NCBI GenBank assembly: GCA_015060445.1
Contig: SUYL01000042.1
Span: forward strand, 1 to 64,000
Source of the DNA: Bacteroidales bacterium
Lineage (GTDB): Bacteria; Bacteroidota; Bacteroidia; Bacteroidales; UBA932
Reading direction: 5' to 3'
DNA length: 64,000 nucleotides
In this document: piece by piece, positions 43,702 through 53,579 of the stretch
How positions within the stretch are numbered: position 1 is the stretch's first letter
How the letters are laid out: each line of letters starts with the position of its first letter
The notes under the pieces: model-generated
Databases searched by the model: none
The model's input: the letters and a program-made list of their open reading frames with translations, nothing else
Told to the model about the DNA's origin: nothing
Translations under genes and position numbers: made by a program

Positions 43702-46473
43702 CTAGTTGTCCTTTACACAGCGCAAGTAATAGTTGCTGTGGTTTACTGTATTGTTGTTTATATTGTTTATGTCTGTTACAAGCACACACATGAACGGGTT
43801 GTAGTTGTGTATTGCATAACCTCCAACTGTGTATCCAAGAGGATGATATGGATAACCGGTCTGGTTTGGTGCAAATGATGAGCGGGTCATTGAGAGTACC
43901 TCATCATTGTGGTAGTCTGTGTCATTCACCTTTGAGAGCATAAGGATCAACTCTTTCTGTGAAGGGATTCTGTAACCATCAGGACAACCGTAATCTCCAT
44001 CCTTGCCGCTGTTTATGATATTAGTCCAAGTGTACTGGCCGTTCCTCAAGTCTGAAGGTCTGGTAAGTTCATCATTAATTGTAAATGATGCATACGGCTT
44101 GTTCTGCTCCTCACGCTCTGTATGTCTGGTAAGCATCTCTGTCCTGTAACTGCGCAATGCATTTGAATTGAGGCCGCTGAGTTCCACTACATATTTGCCA
44201 CCCTCCTGTTTTACTGTTGCATAGTCAACCTGAAGCACATCATTCTGCGATGCTATATATTTGCTCTGGTCTGCAGGAGACTCCACGTTAAGGTTCCTCA
44301 AACAGCGTACAGCATGTTTTCTGTTGTTGCTGAAACGCCCTCCGTGCTCATGGTATGGAGATACTGCTGCACCCTCCTCTGCCCAGAATATCTGTCCTTT
44401 TGAGTTGCTGAAGTAGTGGGTTACCACTGGGGTTGTAGGGTAAGTGTAAAGGTGTGCATTCTGGTTTATACCTGCATTTCCAATCCACAGGTCCTGATAC
44501 TGGTTTACAGATGCCAAGTACCATTTCATCTCGTTTACATCAAACTCACCGTCACCGTCAGCATCCCTGTTTCTGCTCATACATGCAAGGTATGCCTTCC
44601 TGTACTCACCTGCGGTTGTCTGAGGATCCCAGTCCCAGTTCCAGGTTGTAATGTCACTCCAGTCTGCCCTCTGGTTGCCGTTATTGTAAACCTCGGCAAT
44701 CATGTTCCTTCTGCCGTCATTATTGAATGAAGCAAAATTGGCTGTTGAGTTGCTCCTGTCTGTATTGTCTGAATTTATACCGTAGTTGGGCTGGATGTTA
44801 TCAGTCTCATTGAACCACTCTGTTCCCCACGCACTTGCCAAAGAGCCGTCGGTCTTGAAGATGGTCTGGATAGATTTCTGGCGGATAATGTATGTTCCCT
44901 CAGTAAGGCTGCTGCCGTTTCCTGCCTTGGTGTCGCAAAGGATGAGCATCTCTCGGTTATCTGTATTCACCCATTTGTGCCACTCAGTTGCCTTATCCTC
45001 ATAGTAGTACTCATTTACATAACAACTTACCACTATCTGGTCATTGTTGTCAAACAGGTCCAAAGTTTCTGCATTCTGCAAATTCTCCATCAGTTCCCCC
45101 ACAGACAACAGGCTGCTGCTGTTGTCACCTGGGTAAGCAACTGTCTGCTGTGAATATACCCCCTGACGTTTTCCGTTTATCACAAACTTAACCCAATCTG
45201 AATCCACACCTGTCTGGTAACCGTTTGTATAAGGAGATTTCACTTTATAAGTAATCTCGCTCTTGCTCTCAAGATCTGCCTTGTTGAAAGTAAGGATACC
45301 GCTTGCATAGTGTGCGTCAAGATCAATCACCTTACCACCGTTCAGGTAAATTACATCACCATCCTCAACACTGCTTTTCTCCTCATCAGAAACAACCTCC
45401 AGAACTATATCATCAACACCGTTTACAGTAATTGAGTAGATGTATTTTGTATTGCGCCTCACGTTATAGTCGTTCAAATTTCCGTTTACATATCCAAGAG
45501 GAATGTAATATGTAACCTGTGCCTCTGCATTCTCCTTGCCTGTATAATTATCCTTGTCAAAATCTTTGTAGTGGTCTGCCTTGCCAGAGTAGGTACCCTT
45601 TATAACCACGTAAGCAGAAGAGGCATTTGCCATATCCATACGGTCTCTGTATGCTGCAACATTTGCAGAAGGCTGTTTCCTGTTCTCCATAGGATAGAAG
45701 AAGATGCTGTCCTTGAAACTGTCGTATGTAAGCATCTCGGTATTGAAGTAGGTACCGTTTGCAACATCAGAAGCCTGCTCAAACAAGTTTGAACTCTTAG
45801 GGAGATTGCATACCTGGAAATGGGTTGGGGTAAAATCTACACCTTCGCCGCCCTTAATGCTGAACACCACTGTAGCCTGTACCCTTACCAACTCTATCAC
45901 TCCCTGAAGGGTGCCGCCGGTTCTTGGGATGTTAACTGAACCATCACCTGCATCATTTGAAGCAGCAACATATTTTCCGCTCATAAGGAACCTTCCCTCA
46001 GTAATTCCCTCAAACTCCTGGCACATGTCAACAGTTGCCTTAAGGAAACTCTCCCTCCCCTTTCTTGCCTGAGCCTTCAGAATCTCTGTAAGATCTGTAT
46101 TGTTGTCATTGAACAATGAAGAATTGGTATTTGCTACTGCGTAGATATATTTCTTTCCGCTCTCAATGCTTGCAATGTCAACTTTGTCTGTTCCCTGGTT
46201 ATGGTTGTACATCTGCTCATGCTCCAGATGGAACGAGCCGTCTGCGTTGAACACAACTACAAGCAGGTTGGAAACATACTCAAGATAATCCTCATAACTC
46301 TCACCGGCCTTTGTCTGTACAAGATCCATCCCAGGGATACCCAGTTTCAATGATATGCTTGTCTCAACTCCCGGCTCATACCGGTTCTCCCTATTCACCT
46401 CCATATCCTCTCCGGTACACGAAAGCAAAAAGGTTCCGGCCAACAATACCAATATATATCTTAACTCTCTCAT
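43702..46473 (-). CDS. Large fimbrial lipoprotein, probable tip subunit (DUF4906 type)
   Basis: A 923-residue lipoprotein (FLLSC, Cys19). The N-terminal 350 residues follow the fimbrillin plan: ETSISLKLGIPGMDLVQTKAG, YVSNLLVVVFNADGSF, KKYIYAVANTNSS, RVQATVVFSIKGG, NTKYIYSITVNGVDDI. The C-terminal 250 residues (RDADGDGEFDVNEMKWYLAS, HAVRCLRNL, CPDGYRIPSQKELILML, YYLRCVKDN) look like the adhesin-type domain of Bacteroidetes tip proteins and Fibrobacter paralogous domains. As last gene of the operon and the largest subunit it probably sits at the fimbrial tip and binds the target. Assignment to DUF4906 is from memory of the family. Confidence 0.78.
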   Translation of the reverse strand: MRELRYILVLLAGTFLLSCTGEDMEVNRENRYEPGVETSISLKLGIPGMDLVQTKAGESYEDYLEYVSNLLVVVFNADGSFHLEHEQMYNHNQGTDKVDIASIESGKKYIYAVANTNSSLFNDNNTDLTEILKAQARKGRESFLKATVDMCQEFEGITEGRFLMSGKYVAASNDAGDGSVNIPRTGGTLQGVIELVRVQATVVFSIKGGEGVDFTPTHFQVCNLPKSSNLFEQASDVANGTYFNTEMLTYDSFKDSIFFYPMENRKQPSANVAAYRDRMDMANASSAYVVIKGTYSGKADHYKDFDKDNYTGKENAEAQVTYYIPLGYVNGNLNDYNVRRNTKYIYSITVNGVDDIVLEVVSDEEKSSVEDGDVIYLNGGKVIDLDAHYASGILTFNKADLESKSEITYKVKSPYTNGYQTGVDSDWVKFVINGKRQGVYSQQTVAYPGDNSSSLLSVGELMENLQNAETLDLFDNNDQIVVSCYVNEYYYEDKATEWHKWVNTDNREMLILCDTKAGNGSSLTEGTYIIRQKSIQTIFKTDGSLASAWGTEWFNETDNIQPNYGINSDNTDRSNSTANFASFNNDGRRNMIAEVYNNGNQRADWSDITTWNWDWDPQTTAGEYRKAYLACMSRNRDADGDGEFDVNEMKWYLASVNQYQDLWIGNAGINQNAHLYTYPTTPVVTHYFSNSKGQIFWAEEGAAVSPYHEHGGRFSNNRKHAVRCLRNLNVESPADQSKYIASQNDVLQVDYATVKQEGGKYVVELSGLNSNALRSYRTEMLTRHTEREEQNKPYASFTINDELTRPSDLRNGQYTWTNIINSGKDGDYGCPDGYRIPSQKELILMLSKVNDTDYHNDEVLSMTRSSFAPNQTGYPYHPLGYTVGGYAIHNYNPFMCVLVTDINNINNNTVNHSNYYLRCVKDN

Positions 46474-46520
46474 ATTATCGAATAATTTTATCAGGTTTCA
46501 TTTATGTTTCATGCGTCTGG

Positions 46521-47576
46521 CTAATTAAAGCCCAAGTTTATTCTGTGTATGTCGTAATAGTCAACTACATCGTAAATGAGGGAAACATTTGTTTCAACTC
46601 CGCTCACTTTTGAAATATTGAAGATATACGAGTGGTTTCTTGTTACATCAAACGGCACACCGTTTTCATCTTTAAAGTTTATAACACCAATTCCTGCTGC
46701 ACCGTCATAAGTATAGTGTACCTCAACTGTTATTGGAGAGAGCCCCTCCGCACTGTTGTCCTGCTCAACCACATAAATTGCATCTGAGAACGCTGTTGTT
46801 ACATTCAGGTTGCTGTACTGGGCGTCTGAAGTCCTGTTTGCTGCACCTGCAGGAATATATGGAGCCTCGTACTGTACTGCTATGTCACTGCTCAACGGCG
46901 ACTGCGACACGCAAAATCCTTTATCCAAAGAATTCTTTACAACTACCTTGTTTATTACAAAACCCTCTATCCCCTTCTTCTCATTCACCCAAATGTTAAT
47001 CTTTGCAAGGGCCTTGTACATGTTGCATGAAAGGGTAACATTTCCATCTACAGGAGCACCAATTTCAACCTCTCCCCACATAGGAATGCTTCTTCCCGAC
47101 AAATCCCAGTTACCTGTGCTGTACGCAAAAACTGCACTGTCATAAATGTTCTGAATATTCTGCCCCTTGAAACTGTTGAGCCAGGTAGAGACATCTGCTG
47201 AGCCGCTCATCTGCTGCTGGTTTATATTGGCCATAAGGACAAGTCTTGAACCTGCTGCCGGTCTTGTAATGGTACCTTTGTATAAGGTCTTCTCTGTATT
47301 CTGCACCAACAGTTCATCTACAAGGTACTGGAACCTGCCGTTCCTGTCAACCAACAATATATACAGGTCATTTATATTATTCTGGCCTCCGGTGGTATAA
47401 TCCAAAGTTTCATTGCTGTTGTCAACATCCTTTGTATATGCCGTTCCCGACACCTGCAATGAAAGCCTTACATCAATCATACCGTCCACACCCCCCACTG
47501 CATCATCTTTGGAACAGGACACGAGGATCATACAGCCAACCACCATCATCAATATGTATGATAACAATCTTTTCAT
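46521..47576 (-). CDS. Minor fimbrial subunit lipoprotein (FimA/Mfa family)
   Basis: A 351-residue lipoprotein (ILVSC, Cys21). Typical fimbrillin features: MIDVRLSLQVSGTAYT after the signal, NINDLYILLVDRNGRFQY, GSRLVLMANINQQ, CNMYKALAKINIWV, and a C-terminal strand YDVVDYYDIHRINLGF that may serve as donor strand. It lies between the Mfa2-type anchor and the tip-like gene, 20 bases after the former's stop and 47 bases before the latter. It is probably an accessory or connector subunit. Confidence 0.8.
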   Translation of the reverse strand: MKRLLSYILMMVVGCMILVSCSKDDAVGGVDGMIDVRLSLQVSGTAYTKDVDNSNETLDYTTGGQNNINDLYILLVDRNGRFQYLVDELLVQNTEKTLYKGTITRPAAGSRLVLMANINQQQMSGSADVSTWLNSFKGQNIQNIYDSAVFAYSTGNWDLSGRSIPMWGEVEIGAPVDGNVTLSCNMYKALAKINIWVNEKKGIEGFVINKVVVKNSLDKGFCVSQSPLSSDIAVQYEAPYIPAGAANRTSDAQYSNLNVTTAFSDAIYVVEQDNSAEGLSPITVEVHYTYDGAAGIGVINFKDENGVPFDVTRNHSYIFNISKVSGVETNVSLIYDVVDYYDIHRINLGFN

Positions 47577-47595
47577 AATTCTGCTGTATTTCCCG

Positions 47596-48642
47596 TTAGA
47601 AACTCATATCGTCAAATCTCACAATCCACTCATTAATTATAATCTGAGAATCAATCCATTTCATATTCTCGTCGAGGAAGAAGGTCATCTTGTACTCATC
47701 CTGTCTGTCGAGATACTCCTGGTCATCCATATCATACTGGCCCTGAAGTTTTGCCAAAAGGAACATCTTGATTACCGGAATACGGAGAACTGTCTCATTT
47801 GTAGCCTTGTTCCTTATTGAAAGGATTGCATTCTGGTTCTCAACCAGTCTGCCCACTGTAAGTTCGGCTGTTGCAAAACTTATGTTTGAAAACTCCCCGG
47901 ATTTTGTCTCAGAAGGCTCAACAACATTACCCGACTCATGATGGTATGAATAGTAAGTAAGTTGCTCATCCTCAAGAAGGGTATTGTCATAGTCCATGTA
48001 TCCGTTATTGTCGGTGATGGTAAACTCAAGATCCTCCGCAGGGATTCTTACACCGTCCATCTGGTGAAGGATGATCTTCACTGTATTTGTATTTTTAACC
48101 AAAGGAACAACTATCTCCTGGTTAATGGCTGCTCTGGTAGTGAAATTCTGGCTCTCTACCTGACCATGGAACAAAGAGGTAAGTTTGGTATTTATTATAC
48201 CGCCCTGGCCGTCAGACTTGGCATAAACCCTGTCCATTCTGCACTTGAGGTCCTCAATGCTCGCACCGGTTGTAACCAAAGGAACAGAGAAAGAATCATC
48301 ATTATTCAAACCTGCCCATGCAATAAGATGATAGTTGCCCGGATCCATGTCCACATCCATTGCATACCCCTCCTGCTTCAGTACATCACCCTCCTCGGTT
48401 TTCTGATACACCAATTTTCCATCATTGTCAAATGCATATAGCGTAACTGATTTAACCTCGTTAGCAAATGCATCTGCATACTTCATATTATAGTCGTACT
48501 TGAACTTTACGCTGTAATTTACTGAACAGTCTACCTCCTTTTCATCAAGGATGGCGTCGCAAGATACTAATGAACTCCCCAACAGCAATGCTGCAACTAG
48601 ACTGAAAGAGTATCGTTTAACAAAATTTATATTGGTTTTCAT
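47596..48642 (-). CDS. FimB/Mfa2 family fimbrial anchor subunit
   Basis: A 348-residue lipoprotein; Cys28 in SSLVSCDAIL. The pattern CSVNYSVKFKYDYNMKYADA, VKSVTLYAFDNDGKLVY, YHLIAWAGLN, SLFHGQ, VPLVKNTNTVKIILHQMDG is that of the FimB/Mfa2 family (DUF1812). In Porphyromonas these anchor the fimbria in the outer membrane and limit its length. It is second in the operon, after the major subunit, separated from it by 86 bases with a strong hairpin. Confidence 0.9.
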   Translation of the reverse strand: MKTNINFVKRYSFSLVAALLLGSSLVSCDAILDEKEVDCSVNYSVKFKYDYNMKYADAFANEVKSVTLYAFDNDGKLVYQKTEEGDVLKQEGYAMDVDMDPGNYHLIAWAGLNNDDSFSVPLVTTGASIEDLKCRMDRVYAKSDGQGGIINTKLTSLFHGQVESQNFTTRAAINQEIVVPLVKNTNTVKIILHQMDGVRIPAEDLEFTITDNNGYMDYDNTLLEDEQLTYYSYHHESGNVVEPSETKSGEFSNISFATAELTVGRLVENQNAILSIRNKATNETVLRIPVIKMFLLAKLQGQYDMDDQEYLDRQDEYKMTFFLDENMKWIDSQIIINEWIVRFDDMSF

Positions 48643-48692
48643 GCTGCTTTCTTTGTTTATCCGGTTATTTTATCTGTAAGTTTTTTGAAGGA

Positions 48693-48710
48693 GGGAGGGA
48701 GATCCCTCCC
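48693..48710 (-). other. Intercistronic hairpin between major subunit and anchor genes
   Basis: GGGAGGGA (48693-48700) pairs perfectly with TCCCTCCC (48703-48710); the effective loop is four bases. No T tract follows on the minus strand. It may protect the major-subunit message or lower downstream expression. Confidence 0.55.
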
Positions 48711-48728
48711 CCAATTAACTGTAAATTA

Positions 48729-50582
48729 TTAGAACTCTACGTTTGTGAATCTTACAATCCAAGGAAGTATTTTTGCCTCAAGTGTAAGATAGATGCTCTC
48801 ATCACCACCCTCAATTGCATTCTCCAATTCAGGCATATCCAACTCTGAGAAACCAAACTTCTCAACGCTGCTTACTGCAATTGAATATACATTGTTACGC
48901 ATCTTAATGAACTCGTTAGGACCTGCTGTATCTGCCTTGCCGTCGTCAAAGTGTTTGATCTGTGCTGCGTAGTAACAGTATCCGTTCTCATATACAGAGA
49001 TTCCCAAACCTTTAAGATCATCTGCATCAATTGTTCCGTCTGCATACTGCTGGGTTGTCCAGTTTCCAGGAAGTCCCTCTACTGCGCTGAACAGAACCTC
49101 AAGATCCTTGTAGTATGAATCCTCATATTTGAACAGGGTTACAGGGTTGCCTGAAGCATCTTTAATCTGGCCTTTGAACACTACGCTGGTAGTCTTGTCC
49201 ATTGTCTGGTTTGCTGCTGTAACGCCATTCTCAAAAATGTATCCCAAAAGGCCGCCAACTGTTGTAGCCTCAGTTGCATTTGATACAGCACCGTGGTCTG
49301 TTGTAGGAAGGGCTGCAAATGGAAGGGTTGCAACTGCATTCTTGTAAGAAGTCCAAGGGTTTGCAAAGTATGAAGTTCCGTCAAAGTCTCCCTCTGCATT
49401 CTTGTATGATGAATTAGGGTCAAACAGGAATGATGTATTTCCAATTGTTCCAAAAGGTGATCCGTTCTGTGCTCCTGTATGGCGTACATAATATGTAGCA
49501 TTGTTCAGGTTTACAAGGGCATACTCCAACAACTGTACATTATACTCAACTGTACCGCTCTCTGTCATGTTCTTCACACCTGTATAGATTGGGTAGAAAC
49601 CCTCAACTGATGCCAACTGGGTATCCTCTACCATAAGTTTTGCAACTGTCTCAACACCGCCAATGTATCCGGTATAAGAAGAAGTGCTGGTGAAATATTT
49701 TGTAGTGCCGTCAATTACTGCAACGTAAATTGATCTTCTCTCGTTAATGTTCTTCTCGTTTGTGGTTGCTGCTGCAAAACCTGAAGAGTAATATTTGTAT
49801 GAATCTGTTGCAGACTGGTAAACCCAACCACCCTCTGTCTGGATAGTATAAGTGTATTTGTCGGCTGTAACTTTATAAGTATTGTTCTCTGCTGTCTGGC
49901 GGTAAGTTGCTTTTGCAAGAACTCTCTCAATGTTTATTGCATTTGCAGGTTTAGCAGGATTCTGCTTGTTGTTTGATGCAGTTACGTTTACTGTAACCTC
50001 ACTCTGGTTTGCCATCATGAAATAATCTGCATTCTCACCCATAAGGCCACTAACCTGTCCGCTGTATGTACCGTTAAGGATCTCATCGTAAATGGCCTTT
50101 GCTGCTGAAGAGTTTGAAGCGCTCTTCTGCTCCAATGCTGCAGGTGGGTTGGCAACTACCATTATTTTATAAAGACCTGTAGAATTTACAAGGAAACTCT
50201 CAGATGGAGTATAACTGCCGTCTGAATTTTTCTGGATTCCTACAGACTGGCTCTCGCCAACTGAATAAACCCTTACAAGACCGTCACCGCCGGTTGTCTC
50301 ATCATTGGTGTTGTAGAAGGCCAACAAAATTTTAGAAACTGCATTCTCACCATCTGTTCCAACATGTGAGTGGCCGCTGTCGTTTGCATCACCGTGGGGA
50401 TCTCCAGAAGAGTCACCGTCAATTGAACGTGTAGAATTCACTCCCGATACTATATCAAAAGTAAGGTAAGCCTCAGCCCTCTCTGCAGTAGGCTGGTCGA
50501 TAGTGGTTGCCAAATCATCTTTTGAGCAAGAAACGGCAAGAAGTCCTGCCAATACGATAGTTAAAAAGAATCTGGTTTTCAT
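48729..50582 (-). CDS. Mfa1/FimA family major fimbrial subunit
   Basis: A 617-residue fimbrillin, lipoprotein signal with Cys19 (LLAVSC). Features of the Mfa1 family: AEAYLTFDIVSGVNSTRS at the mature N-terminus, NAVSKILLAFYNTNDE, LYKIMVVANPPAALE, NAINIERVLAKATYR, NNVYSIAVSSVEKFGFSEL, and an end VEAKILPW-like (LEAKILPWIVRFTNVEF) that fits the donor strand. A His/Asp/Gly-rich insert (residues about 60-80) is unusual and may bind metal. Subunits are made as lipoproteins, cleaved outside, and polymerise by strand exchange. First gene of the four-gene fimbrial operon. Confidence 0.9.
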   Translation of the reverse strand: MKTRFFLTIVLAGLLAVSCSKDDLATTIDQPTAERAEAYLTFDIVSGVNSTRSIDGDSSGDPHGDANDSGHSHVGTDGENAVSKILLAFYNTNDETTGGDGLVRVYSVGESQSVGIQKNSDGSYTPSESFLVNSTGLYKIMVVANPPAALEQKSASNSSAAKAIYDEILNGTYSGQVSGLMGENADYFMMANQSEVTVNVTASNNKQNPAKPANAINIERVLAKATYRQTAENNTYKVTADKYTYTIQTEGGWVYQSATDSYKYYSSGFAAATTNEKNINERRSIYVAVIDGTTKYFTSTSSYTGYIGGVETVAKLMVEDTQLASVEGFYPIYTGVKNMTESGTVEYNVQLLEYALVNLNNATYYVRHTGAQNGSPFGTIGNTSFLFDPNSSYKNAEGDFDGTSYFANPWTSYKNAVATLPFAALPTTDHGAVSNATEATTVGGLLGYIFENGVTAANQTMDKTTSVVFKGQIKDASGNPVTLFKYEDSYYKDLEVLFSAVEGLPGNWTTQQYADGTIDADDLKGLGISVYENGYCYYAAQIKHFDDGKADTAGPNEFIKMRNNVYSIAVSSVEKFGFSELDMPELENAIEGGDESIYLTLEAKILPWIVRFTNVEF

Positions 50583-50775
50583 GTCACTTATTTTTTAAAT
50601 GTTGTTGTTATTGTTTTTCCTGCTGCAAAGGAAATCCAATGTGAACAACATCTTAAATGGCATTTTTTTCAAAAATCATAGCCATTTTAATAAGCGGCAA
50701 AAAAGACTAAAACAGAGGGGTAGAGAGGGGCATTTTGAATGATTAAGCAACCATTTTGACTAATTTGCCACACCA

Positions 50776-52008
50776 TCATTTTACCGGAAGGGTAAACCAG
50801 AAACATGATCCCTCTCCAGGTTTTGAATCTACACCAATCTCCCCACCAAGTTCTTCAACTATTCTTTTACAGATATGCAAGCCAAGCCCCCATCCGTTTA
50901 TATCTTTATTCAATTTTACAAGGCGATTGAAAATCCTCACCCTGTCTTTTTCCTCTATACCTATACCTGTATCCTTAACACATATCTTTATAAAATTTGT
51001 TGGGAGCATCTCATACCATAATCTTATCTCACCTGAATTTGTGAATTTGAATGCATTGTTAATAAGGTTTGATATTACCTGCTGCACCCTGTGAACATCT
51101 GTGACAATAGTGCATTCGGGCAAAGTTTGGTCCAAGTGCAGTTCCACACCATTAGGGAACCTCAATCTTGAAAGGAGAACTATATCCCTGCAAACGGCAT
51201 TTATATCTGTAGGGGCCTCCTTATACTCCATTGTTCCTGATTCTATCTTTGACAAGTCAAGCAATTCGGCAACAATTCTGGCAAGCCATTCAGAATTCCT
51301 CTTCACAATTGAGTAGAACTCCTTACGGTCCTCATAGTCATCTGTCTGTATCAGAAGTTCAGAAAAACTCACAATAGAGTTCAGAGGGGTTCTTATCTCA
51401 TGGTTCACATTTGCAATAAATGAACTGATGAGCATATTCAGTTCTTCTGCCTTCTCCTTGGCTGCAATAAGTTCCTCCCTTTTCTTCTCATCTGCCTGCC
51501 GGCTCAACCTCAACTGTATGCTCAGGCTCAGGATTCCTGCAACCTGTGTAAACCATTGCAGGGCAATCTCATCAAGAGAATCATAATCCTTTACAAAGTC
51601 AATGCCCACATATCCCCAAATTGCTCCGTTTATAAGGAGAGGCTCAACCAGTATGGATTTTATATTCTGTTCCTTCAGAATTTCATACTCGCTGCTTGCC
51701 TGAGGAGGGAGATCCTCAAGTTTGTGTACTATAATAGGATTGTCAGATATTATCTGCTCATTCCACCATGGTGTTGCATCAAAAGGGACACCCTGAAGTT
51801 GGTCTATCTCTGCAAGAGAACTATTTGACACAACTTCATATATGCAGTTCTGCACATTGCACGAATAATCATAAGAGAAGATGAAAGCCCTGTCGCCTTC
51901 CAATTTCTCCATTGCCTCAAGAAGGATATCATTTATACCTTCATCCAAATTCTTTGAATGGAGCAAATGCGACATTATCCTGTAAAAATCTTTCTGACGT
52001 CTGTACAT
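50776..52008 (-). CDS. Cytoplasmic GAF-domain histidine kinase
   Basis: A 410-residue kinase without membrane helices. Residues about 10-165 form a GAF domain (DDILLEAMEKLEGDRAFIFS-type start, VEPLLINGAIWGYVGIDFV). After a linker coiled coil, the H-box is NVNHEIRTPLNSI with His203. The ATPase has N-box VISNLINNAFKFT, G1 VKDTGIGI and G2 GWGLGLHICKRIV, all intact. No receiver domain or regulator gene is attached. It lies between the DUF3868 gene and the major fimbrial subunit, in the same direction, and may control the fimbrial genes, perhaps through the hybrid regulator at 55240, whose own kinase is degenerate. Confidence 0.9.
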   Translation of the reverse strand: MYRRQKDFYRIMSHLLHSKNLDEGINDILLEAMEKLEGDRAFIFSYDYSCNVQNCIYEVVSNSSLAEIDQLQGVPFDATPWWNEQIISDNPIIVHKLEDLPPQASSEYEILKEQNIKSILVEPLLINGAIWGYVGIDFVKDYDSLDEIALQWFTQVAGILSLSIQLRLSRQADEKKREELIAAKEKAEELNMLISSFIANVNHEIRTPLNSIVSFSELLIQTDDYEDRKEFYSIVKRNSEWLARIVAELLDLSKIESGTMEYKEAPTDINAVCRDIVLLSRLRFPNGVELHLDQTLPECTIVTDVHRVQQVISNLINNAFKFTNSGEIRLWYEMLPTNFIKICVKDTGIGIEEKDRVRIFNRLVKLNKDINGWGLGLHICKRIVEELGGEIGVDSKPGEGSCFWFTLPVK

Positions 52009-52042
52009 ATACTATATAATTAGGTATGGATGTAAAAATACA

Positions 52043-52085
52043 AAAAAATGGGCTACCTATAACACCTAAATATTATAGATAGCCC
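52043..52085 (-). terminator. Rho-independent terminator after the DUF3868 gene
   Basis: GGGCTA/TAGCCC and CTATAA/TTATAG pair with one mismatch between (52050-52062 with 52073-52085), followed on the minus strand by ATTTTTTTG. It separates the DUF3575-DUF3868 unit from the kinase and fimbrial genes. Confidence 0.8.
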
Positions 52086-52109
52086 GAGTGTTGAAGTGAA
52101 AACTGGTAT

Positions 52110-53561
52110 TTATTTGCCAAATACCTCAAAATCCTTACGCTTCTTGGCAACTTCCTCCAGGTTTGCCGCAGCCTCCTTTATCCCTTTCTCCTGAGCCCTC
52201 TTGAAGTAACTCTCCGCTGCATCCAAATCGCCCTGCAAGAGTTTCAGCACACCGTAGTTATTAAGTGTTGCACCCTCATCCTGAGATGCTTTCTGCAAGA
52301 AACGTACAGCCCCGTTGAGATTTCCCTGTTCCAGTTCTATGGCGGCAGCATTGATGTTTGCTGTAGGATCAGTAGGGAACATCCTTACTGCCACGTCAAA
52401 TACCTCTTTGAACTCAGCACTTCCATGCGGATAGGTCTGGGCTACAAGATACATCTCCTGCAGGCTCAACTGCTGCGGACGCTCTTTTATTATCCGTTTT
52501 GCCTCCTCAAGGTCAAATGCACGTACAGTGTAGAATACCAGGTAGTCCGAGTGTCTCAAACCAGGATAAACATCTCTATACAATTTTGCATAAGCCTCCG
52601 GAAAACGGGTCTTCAGTTCGGTCTCCTTAGCGTCCTCTTTTCCGGAAACCACACTGTTTATGATGTCAAGGATTGCATCCCTGTCTGCCAAATCTGATTT
52701 CTCCACATAACTCTTCAATCCGGCCCAATCCTCAGGGGTACTGGTTACCTTAAAGATATCCTCAGGGAAATCATACTCCCCCATAACATATTTCTTAAGA
52801 GCCTCTGCCCTACCCTGGGCCAATCTTGCATTGTTCTTGTATCCACCCTCAGGTGATGCATAACCGTCTATATGTATGCCGGTTATCTTCACATTCTCAT
52901 CCTCCTTCACCACATCAATGGTACGTTTGATCTCCCTCAACTCGTCGGGATTACGGCGGTACTCAGGATAGATGGTTATCTTGTTTACAGGGAAATCGAG
53001 GTATGCCCTGCCCTGCTCCGTACGGTTCTTTATCTGCTCTACCTGCGGCTCAACAAACACTACAAGAGGCTTTACAGTGTATCTCTCCAGGTATGCACTT
53101 GTAACATACTGGTTACCTTCATCCTCCTTGCAGTCTGCACACCCCTTTATCTCACTTGCCAGTTCAAGGTCTGCACCATGCATCCATTTCTGGTAATCTG
53201 TTCTGGTTGTGTAGTTTATTGTCTGGTTGCTCCCTTTCTCCCTGCGCACTACAGAGTATGCATTCTGCGGCACATCATTGGAACGCTCATGTATAATTGC
53301 CCTGTTGCGTCCATACACAAGGACCTCGGGAAGAGTAATCACATGGGTGCCTGTGCTGTCCTTCAATACAGGGGTTATGGTAAGTACATTGTTTGTATTT
53401 ATCTCCAGATTGCCCGGAACTGTAATGTCCATTGTAACTACAACCTGCCTGTTCTCATCTATAAGTATAGACTGGTTGCCTACAAGCAGTTTGCCGTTCT
53501 GAGCGGCAGCAGTGCCTGTAATGAATATTGATGCCAATAATATATATCGTAAAAGTCTCAT
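52110..53561 (-). CDS. DUF3868-type envelope protein with OmpA-like and TPR regions
   Basis: A 483-residue exported protein (signal ILLASIFITGTAAAQ). The N-terminal half fits DUF3868 proteins of Bacteroidetes fimbrial loci. Residues about 190-330 look OmpA-like (VKITGIHIDGYASPEGGYKNN, LAQGRAEALKKYV), a peptidoglycan-binding fold. Residues about 390-475 form TPR-like helices (PTANINAAAIELEQGNLNGA, ATLNNYGVLKLLQGDLDAAE). It probably lies in the periplasm or at the outer membrane. It follows the DUF3575 gene by 18 bases; DUF3575-DUF3868 pairs are regular companions of fimbrial operons. Confidence 0.85.
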   Translation of the reverse strand: MRLLRYILLASIFITGTAAAQNGKLLVGNQSILIDENRQVVVTMDITVPGNLEINTNNVLTITPVLKDSTGTHVITLPEVLVYGRNRAIIHERSNDVPQNAYSVVRREKGSNQTINYTTRTDYQKWMHGADLELASEIKGCADCKEDEGNQYVTSAYLERYTVKPLVVFVEPQVEQIKNRTEQGRAYLDFPVNKITIYPEYRRNPDELREIKRTIDVVKEDENVKITGIHIDGYASPEGGYKNNARLAQGRAEALKKYVMGEYDFPEDIFKVTSTPEDWAGLKSYVEKSDLADRDAILDIINSVVSGKEDAKETELKTRFPEAYAKLYRDVYPGLRHSDYLVFYTVRAFDLEEAKRIIKERPQQLSLQEMYLVAQTYPHGSAEFKEVFDVAVRMFPTDPTANINAAAIELEQGNLNGAVRFLQKASQDEGATLNNYGVLKLLQGDLDAAESYFKRAQEKGIKEAAANLEEVAKKRKDFEVFGK

Positions 53562-53579
53562 AATTTCAATGTTTTTAAA

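Noticed and set aside
52872..53531. 219-codon frame antisense to the DUF3868 gene
   Set aside because: The sense gene has a signal peptide and OmpA-like and TPR regions; the antisense frame shows nothing.
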